Assembly: GCA_051011595.1 (NCBI GenBank)
Contig: JBPCTQ010000261.1
Location: 1-10,067 of the forward strand
Origin: JAOUEE01 sp051011595
Lineage (GTDB): Bacteria; Actinomycetota; Acidimicrobiia; Acidimicrobiales; SHLQ01
Direction of reading: 5' to 3'
Length of the DNA: 10,067 nt
A program made the position numbers and the translations under genes. Under the pieces are notes generated by a model. That model worked only from the letters and a program-made list of their open reading frames with translations. It searched no databases and had not been told where the DNA came from. Each line of letters opens with the position of its first letter. Position 1 is the stretch's first letter. Positions 5,899 to 10,067 of the stretch are shown piece after piece.

Positions 5899-8325
5899 TC
5901 ACTCCATGACTCGCAACGTGTCGGGCAGGCTCATCCGCCGGATGCGTCGGTAGAGGAACACCGGCGCCACCGCGACGGCAACCACACCCACCAGTGCGGC
6001 CAGAGCAACCGTGGTGGGTGAGACGTAGCGCTCGATCCCGAAGTCCGGCAATGTGCGCGAGGCCAAGGAGCGCAGCATCCAATTCAGCATTGCCGTCCCC
6101 GCGAGCAACCCGACGGCGGTCGCCAACACGCCCACCACCAGGCCCTCCCGTATCACCACACCCATGACGCTGCGGGGAGGCAGGCCGAACGCTTGCATGG
6201 TGGCGTGTTCGCGGCGCCGTTCATCGACGGTGATCCGACTGGTGTTAAACGCGATCAACAGCGCCAGCAACAGCACGGCACCGGCGGTGATGATCAAGAA
6301 GCCGACGAACTGCTCGAGTGCCTCGTCGAACACCTCACCCAGCCGTGCCACCGCCTGCGTCGATGTGACTCCGGACAGGGTGAACACGGCTCGTTGCACC
6401 TCGACCCGTCCTGAACCGTCAGCGGGATAGGCCTGCACCACGTTCGTGAGCCCGGCCATCCCGAACCGTTCGGCCATCCGCATGTCGGCGTAGGCGAAGG
6501 TCCGGATCGGGTTGGGGTGAATCCCGGCCACCACGAACGAACCGTCGGTGATCGTGAAGGCACCCCCGTCGAGACGCTGAGGATGCCGCAAGGTGACCAT
6601 GTCCCCCACACCCACACCGAGATCGCCGGCCGCCTTGTCGGCCAGGATCACACCGGACGAGAGGTCACCCACATCGTCGAGGGTCGGAGTCCACGCCGCC
6701 GAGTCGAAGTCGATGAGCTCGAGGATCAGATCGATGTCATCCTCGGAGCCGGTGAGGGCCTGCACCGGAAATCGGAGTCCGGCATCAGTCGACTCCACGG
6801 CGTCGGTGACCGCGATGGCGCCCACCAGCTCGGAGTCGGTTGGGTGGAAGGTGTCGAGCTGCACGATCACTCGATCCGGGTCGCCCCGGGTGAGCTCGTC
6901 ACCACCTCGATCGATGGCTCGGCTGAAGCTGTCGAGCATCCCCATGACCGCGACCATCGCGGTGATGGCCGCTCCCACCCCCAGCACGGTGAGCACCGTT
7001 CGGCGGGGCGTTCGCAGCAGGTTCCGCAGGGGCATCTGGACGAGGCTGGATCCGGGTAGGCGCATGCGTCCGGCCCAGGATCCCAACCGTCCGCTCCGCG
7101 CTGCCAGGTGGCCGGTACGAATGGCGTCGATCGGTTCCACCCGAACGGCCCGCCACACCGGCACTGCGCTGGCCACGATGGGCACCACCAACCCGATGGC
7201 GGCCGCACGGGCGAACACACCCGACTGGAAGGGTGTGCGGTACTCGGGCATCGGGAGGAACGACTCGAGGAGGTTCCCCATTGCTGCCCCCACCGCCAGG
7301 CCGGCGATCACACCCGCCACCACACCCAGGAGGGCAACCTGCACTCCGACCAGCATCGGGCGGATGGCCAATCGAGCGCGGGACACACCCAGGGCCATGC
7401 CGATGCCGATCTCCCGTCGCTGCGACTCGACCACTCGGCTGACCAGGTTGAACGCAGCCAAGGCGGCGGCGAACAGCACCAGGGCCGACAACGCGTTCCA
7501 GATCTGTTGGTCGTTCTCGATGTCTTCGTAGAGAACCCGGAACGCCTCCACGTCATCGCGATCGGTGACGGTGGCGCCCAATCCAGCGCGGTCGAGCTCG
7601 GCCTCCAGTCGTTCGACCACATCGTCGATATCGGCCGCGCCGCCGAGCGTGAGGACCAGGTCATTCACCTCCCCCGCGTGACCAACCAGGTCTTGCGCCT
7701 GCCCGAGCGGTAGGTAGAGGTGGGCCAGGTCGCTCTCGGCGAACACCGAGCCGTCGGGACCGGAGATGTAGAACTCTTCAGGACCCATACCGAGACCGGT
7801 GTAGGCCACCACCTGACCACCCGCGATCTCCACCGTTCCGGCCACCGCCAGACCGTGATAGTCGACGAACTTGGCTTCGAGGATCGCCACCTGTTCGGCC
7901 GCGCCGTCCCGTACCCAGACGCTGTCGACCGGCGCATCCGGGGTCAGGTCGGTGCCGACGACACGGGCCCGCACCAGCACCGATTCACCATCGGCGGAAG
8001 CGTCGACCTGGCTGTCGACCACGAGCCGCTCGGCCGTAGATGTGACCGCGGGCTCCTCGATGGCTGCCACCACCGCGAGAAGTGCACCCTGATCGGTGAA
8101 CGTTCCGGGACTGAGGGCGATTCGCAGATCGTGCAGTCTCAACGCCGCGAAGCTGGCATCGTTGGTCTGGCGGCGCCATGTGGCCGTGCTGCCCAGACCG
8201 GCGAACACGCCGGTACCGATGGCCAAGACCAAGGCGATGGTCACCACCGACACCCAGTTGCGACGCAGATCCCGCCACGACCAACGAAGGAAGCGAAAGC
8301 GGGTGGCGGACGGGCCACTCACCAC
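5899..8325 (-). CDS. FtsX/MacB-type ABC transporter permease with eight predicted membrane helices
   Basis: This 808-residue membrane protein is the permease partner of the ATPase encoded just upstream. It has a duplicated MacB/FtsX layout. Half one has a helix at about 24-45, a large extracytoplasmic domain 46-275 and helices at about 276-298, 323-348 and 372-392. Half two has a helix at about 441-463, a second outside domain 464-672 and helices at about 673-694, 725-748 and 771-792. Each half carries the FtsX-domain cytoplasmic motif: RREIGIGMALG (303-313) and ERRREHATMQAFG (702-714). The two outside domains are of similar size. The start is GTG 8325 or GTG 8322; both overlap the ATPase stop (TGA 8321-8319), the second giving the common 4-nt GTGA overlap, so translation is coupled. 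MacB-type permeases of this fused form move lipoproteins, peptides or lipids by a mechanotransmission mode; the cargo here is unknown. Confidence 0.9.
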   Translation of the reverse strand: MVSGPSATRFRFLRWSWRDLRRNWVSVVTIALVLAIGTGVFAGLGSTATWRRQTNDASFAALRLHDLRIALSPGTFTDQGALLAVVAAIEEPAVTSTAERLVVDSQVDASADGESVLVRARVVGTDLTPDAPVDSVWVRDGAAEQVAILEAKFVDYHGLAVAGTVEIAGGQVVAYTGLGMGPEEFYISGPDGSVFAESDLAHLYLPLGQAQDLVGHAGEVNDLVLTLGGAADIDDVVERLEAELDRAGLGATVTDRDDVEAFRVLYEDIENDQQIWNALSALVLFAAALAAFNLVSRVVESQRREIGIGMALGVSRARLAIRPMLVGVQVALLGVVAGVIAGLAVGAAMGNLLESFLPMPEYRTPFQSGVFARAAAIGLVVPIVASAVPVWRAVRVEPIDAIRTGHLAARSGRLGSWAGRMRLPGSSLVQMPLRNLLRTPRRTVLTVLGVGAAITAMVAVMGMLDSFSRAIDRGGDELTRGDPDRVIVQLDTFHPTDSELVGAIAVTDAVESTDAGLRFPVQALTGSEDDIDLILELIDFDSAAWTPTLDDVGDLSSGVILADKAAGDLGVGVGDMVTLRHPQRLDGGAFTITDGSFVVAGIHPNPIRTFAYADMRMAERFGMAGLTNVVQAYPADGSGRVEVQRAVFTLSGVTSTQAVARLGEVFDEALEQFVGFLIITAGAVLLLALLIAFNTSRITVDERRREHATMQAFGLPPRSVMGVVIREGLVVGVLATAVGLLAGTAMLNWMLRSLASRTLPDFGIERYVSPTTVALAALVGVVAVAVAPVFLYRRIRRMSLPDTLRVME

Positions 8326-9080
8326 TGCAGATCCGAAATGGCCGCCCGACCACCCGTTGGCGAACCGTCGGCAACAACCCGGCCACTCGAGAGCTCGATG
8401 ACCCGATCGGCGATCCGGGAGATCTCCCGGTTGTGGGTCACCACCAACACGGTCATACCCGCCCGAGCCTGCTGCTCGAGCACCTCCAGGATCTGAACCC
8501 CGGTCCGGAAGTCGAGCTCGCCCGTGGGTTCGTCGGCCAACATGATCTGGTTGCCGGTGGCCAGGGCTCGAGCAATGGCCACGCGCTGTTGTTCACCGCC
8601 CGACAGCTGATGGGGAAAGTGTCGCTCTCGATCGCTCAGCCCAACCTGTTCCAGCGCGTCCATGGCCCGCCCGGCGGCATCGGAGCGACGAGCCGCGTCG
8701 GCCCCGAACTCGACGTTCTCGAAGGCGGTGAGCGCCGGAAACAGGTTGAACGTCTGGAAGATGAAGCTCACGACGTGCCGCCGGAATCGGGCCCGCTCGC
8801 CCGCCGACGCCTCGGTGAGGTCGACACCACCAACGTGGATGGCACCATGCGACGGCGTGTCGAGCGCTCCGATGAGGTTGATCAACGTGGTCTTGCCGCA
8901 ACCCGAAGGGCCCAAGATGACCACGAAGCTGGCCTCGTCGATGGTGAGGTCGACCTGGTCGAGTGCCTTGACCACCCGATCGCCGATCTCGTAGTGCTTG
9001 CCGACCCCCTGGAGTCGGATACGGCTCTCGACGAGCTGATCGTCGGTGTGGGAGCTCGGTGTGGTCATCGGCCCGTCCAT
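8319..9080 (-). CDS. ABC transporter ATP-binding protein, LolD/MacB type
   Basis: This is the cytoplasmic ATPase that drives the downstream FtsX-type permease. With ATG 9080 it has 253 residues, normal for the family. It shows Walker A GPSGCGKT (57-64), Q-loop Gln109 (IFQTFNLFPALTAFENV), signature LSGGEQQR (159-166), Walker B IMLADEP with catalytic Glu184, D-loop GELD (187-190) and H-loop His216 (VVTHN). The FNLFPALTAFENV segment is typical of the LolD/MacB/FtsE group. ATG 9080 begins 5 nt after the acyltransferase stop, with ggtga upstream overlapping that stop; ATG 9068 (MTTPSSH) is a close alternative. An in-frame start at 9191 would add a low-complexity tail and overlap the acyltransferase by 106 nt, so it was not used. 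The stop overlaps the permease start. Confidence 0.93.
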   Translation of the reverse strand: MDGPMTTPSSHTDDQLVESRIRLQGVGKHYEIGDRVVKALDQVDLTIDEASFVVILGPSGCGKTTLINLIGALDTPSHGAIHVGGVDLTEASAGERARFRRHVVSFIFQTFNLFPALTAFENVEFGADAARRSDAAGRAMDALEQVGLSDRERHFPHQLSGGEQQRVAIARALATGNQIMLADEPTGELDFRTGVQILEVLEQQARAGMTVLVVTHNREISRIADRVIELSSGRVVADGSPTGGRAAISDLQW

Positions 9081-9085
9081 CTCGG

Positions 9086-10048
9086 TCACCGGGCCAGCGA
9101 CCGGATTCGCTGACCGGCGCCGGTGGCCCACTGACCCAGCCGGCTTCGCACGGGGTGGGGCGTCTCTCGTTCCAGTCGGTCCATCGTGCACTGCATGAGC
9201 GAGGTGATCTCCTCGTAGCAGCGGTGCACCACGGCAGGATCGTCAGCTGCTTCTGGGCCGTACATCGACCAGTCCAGCGGCCGGTCGAGATGAACGGTCA
9301 CCTTGGCCGGAAGCTGCACGGTGGGCACGAAGGCCGGTGTGATTCCGAAGGGGATGTTCCAGATGATGGGCATGCCGTGCACCCGGAAGCGATCGATGCC
9401 GATGAGGTGAGCCAGCCGGGTGCCGCGGGAGACGATGAACGTGGACTCATGGCTCCCGTGAATGGTCATGGGTACAACCGGGACGCCGGCCTCGAGCGCA
9501 ATACGGACGAAGCCTTCATGGTCGCCGAACTCGATGAGATTGCGATGTGTCCACGGCCGAAACACCTCATAGTCGCCGCCCGGGAACACCATCACCGGCG
9601 CGCCGGTGGAAAGCGCCCGCGCCGCGTTGTCGGGACTGGCCGGCACCACACCGAGAGACGGCAGCGCGGACCCAATCCCCGGCATACCGAACAGGAGGTC
9701 GTAGGCGAGGATGTAGAGCGGCTCGTCCGGTCCGTGCTCAGCCACCCACCGATGCAGGAAGAACACCGCGTCGTTGGTCTCGGCCCCTCCGGAGTGGTTG
9801 CCGACGATGAGGTAGGGACCTTTCCTCGGCAGGTTTTCCCATCCCTGGATCTCGGTGGCGAAGTAGTCCGACCACACCTTGAAGTAGGGGGCGTACCGCT
9901 CCACCACCTCGGCCTTGCGCCGAAAGGGGTCGTGACGGGCCTGGTCGGCCAGGCGATGGTCGACCAGGTCGAGCAGCGGACGGCTCCATGCGGGCGCTCC
10001 GTCCAGGACGTTGTCCGGCTTCGGCTTGCTCTCGACCATCGCACCCAT
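9086..10048 (-). CDS. PlsC/DGAT-like lysophospholipid acyltransferase family protein
   Basis: A 320-residue acyltransferase that should transfer a fatty acyl group from acyl-CoA or acyl-ACP to a glycerolipid or other hydroxyl acceptor at the inner face of the membrane. The catalytic motif reads NHSGGAETND (84-93), the spaced HSGGxxxxD form seen in the DGAT/TMEM68-like branch rather than the classical HX4D of PlsC. It is followed by FPGGDYEVFRPW (155-166), the acceptor-binding block of this branch, and GVPVVPM (188-194). There is no strong multi-helix membrane region; hydrophobic segments near 78-83 and 111-122 may contact the bilayer. It is the first visible gene of the operon with the ABC transporter. 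Start: ATG 10048 has a GAGG touching it, while ATG 10039 (MVESKPK) has that GAGG 9 nt upstream and may be the true start. The exact reaction (phosphatidate, triacylglycerol or other lipid) is not resolved by sequence. Confidence 0.85.
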   Translation of the reverse strand: MGAMVESKPKPDNVLDGAPAWSRPLLDLVDHRLADQARHDPFRRKAEVVERYAPYFKVWSDYFATEIQGWENLPRKGPYLIVGNHSGGAETNDAVFFLHRWVAEHGPDEPLYILAYDLLFGMPGIGSALPSLGVVPASPDNAARALSTGAPVMVFPGGDYEVFRPWTHRNLIEFGDHEGFVRIALEAGVPVVPMTIHGSHESTFIVSRGTRLAHLIGIDRFRVHGMPIIWNIPFGITPAFVPTVQLPAKVTVHLDRPLDWSMYGPEAADDPAVVHRCYEEITSLMQCTMDRLERETPHPVRSRLGQWATGAGQRIRSLAR

Positions 10049-10067
10049 CCTCGGCGGATGCCGAGTG

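Noticed and set aside
7720..8496. 258-codon + strand frame opposite the permease and ATPase
   Set aside because: Antisense shadow of two genes with clear motifs; its own translation is His/Arg/Gly-rich without recognisable domains.
9081..9191. Longer N-terminus of the ABC ATPase starting at 9191
   Set aside because: It would overlap the acyltransferase by 106 nt and add an Arg/Pro/Gly-rich segment not seen in the family; ATG 9080 or 9068 gives a normal-length ATPase.
1..10067. CRISPR array, tRNA, rRNA, transposase or phage genes
   Set aside because: No regularly spaced direct repeats, no cloverleaf or rRNA-like sequence and no integrase, transposase or phage motifs were seen on either strand.

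Overview
The window is high-GC DNA with a strong preference for G or C at third codon positions, GTG as well as ATG starts, short intergenic gaps and no long U-tract terminators. This fits a high-GC Actinomycetota. The protein styles (S15-type lipoprotein hydrolase, secreted GDPD with a C-terminal extension, 5'-nucleotidase with an NNDGES motif) suggest Acidimicrobiia (Ilumatobacter or Microthrix-like), but that is an impression, not a phylogenetic result.

Left half, + strand (1-5820): three genes for exported hydrolases. The first is a CocE/NonD (peptidase S15 fold) alpha/beta-hydrolase lipoprotein, probably cut at its 5' end by the window edge. The second is a secreted glycerophosphodiester phosphodiesterase (GDPD). 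The third is a secreted two-domain metallophosphatase/5'-nucleotidase. Two of the three release phosphate from organic phosphoesters outside the membrane, so scavenging of phosphate or of membrane-lipid and nucleotide breakdown products is a reasonable shared theme. A 49-bp palindromic repeat follows the first gene (2333-2381) and recurs at the end of the GDPD gene (3641-3689), so the GDPD gene is bracketed by two copies in the same orientation. The second copy supplies the last GDPD codons and its stop. Between the second copy and the nucleotidase lies a 355-bp stretch with what looks like the broken 5' end of a SnoaL/NTF2-like gene on the minus strand and a possible third, deleted repeat copy.

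Centre (5821-5898): a 15-bp GC-rich hairpin separates the convergent halves and probably ends transcription from both sides.

Right half, - strand (10048 down to 5899): a tight three-gene operon, read in the order PlsC/DGAT-like acyltransferase, LolD/MacB-type ABC ATPase, and an 808-residue FtsX/MacB-type permease. The acyltransferase stop lies only a few bases before the ATPase start, and the ATPase stop overlaps the permease start (GTGA-type coupling). The ATPase and permease clearly form one transporter. The acyltransferase in the same transcript suggests, but does not prove, that the cargo is a lipid or lipidated molecule.

The most interesting unexplained signal is the bracketing repeat: 16-bp arms, an identical 17-nt centre in both copies, and a centre that can fold as a GCGA (GNRA) tetraloop hairpin with a 7-nt bulge. 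No CRISPR array, tRNA, rRNA, transposase or phage gene was seen.
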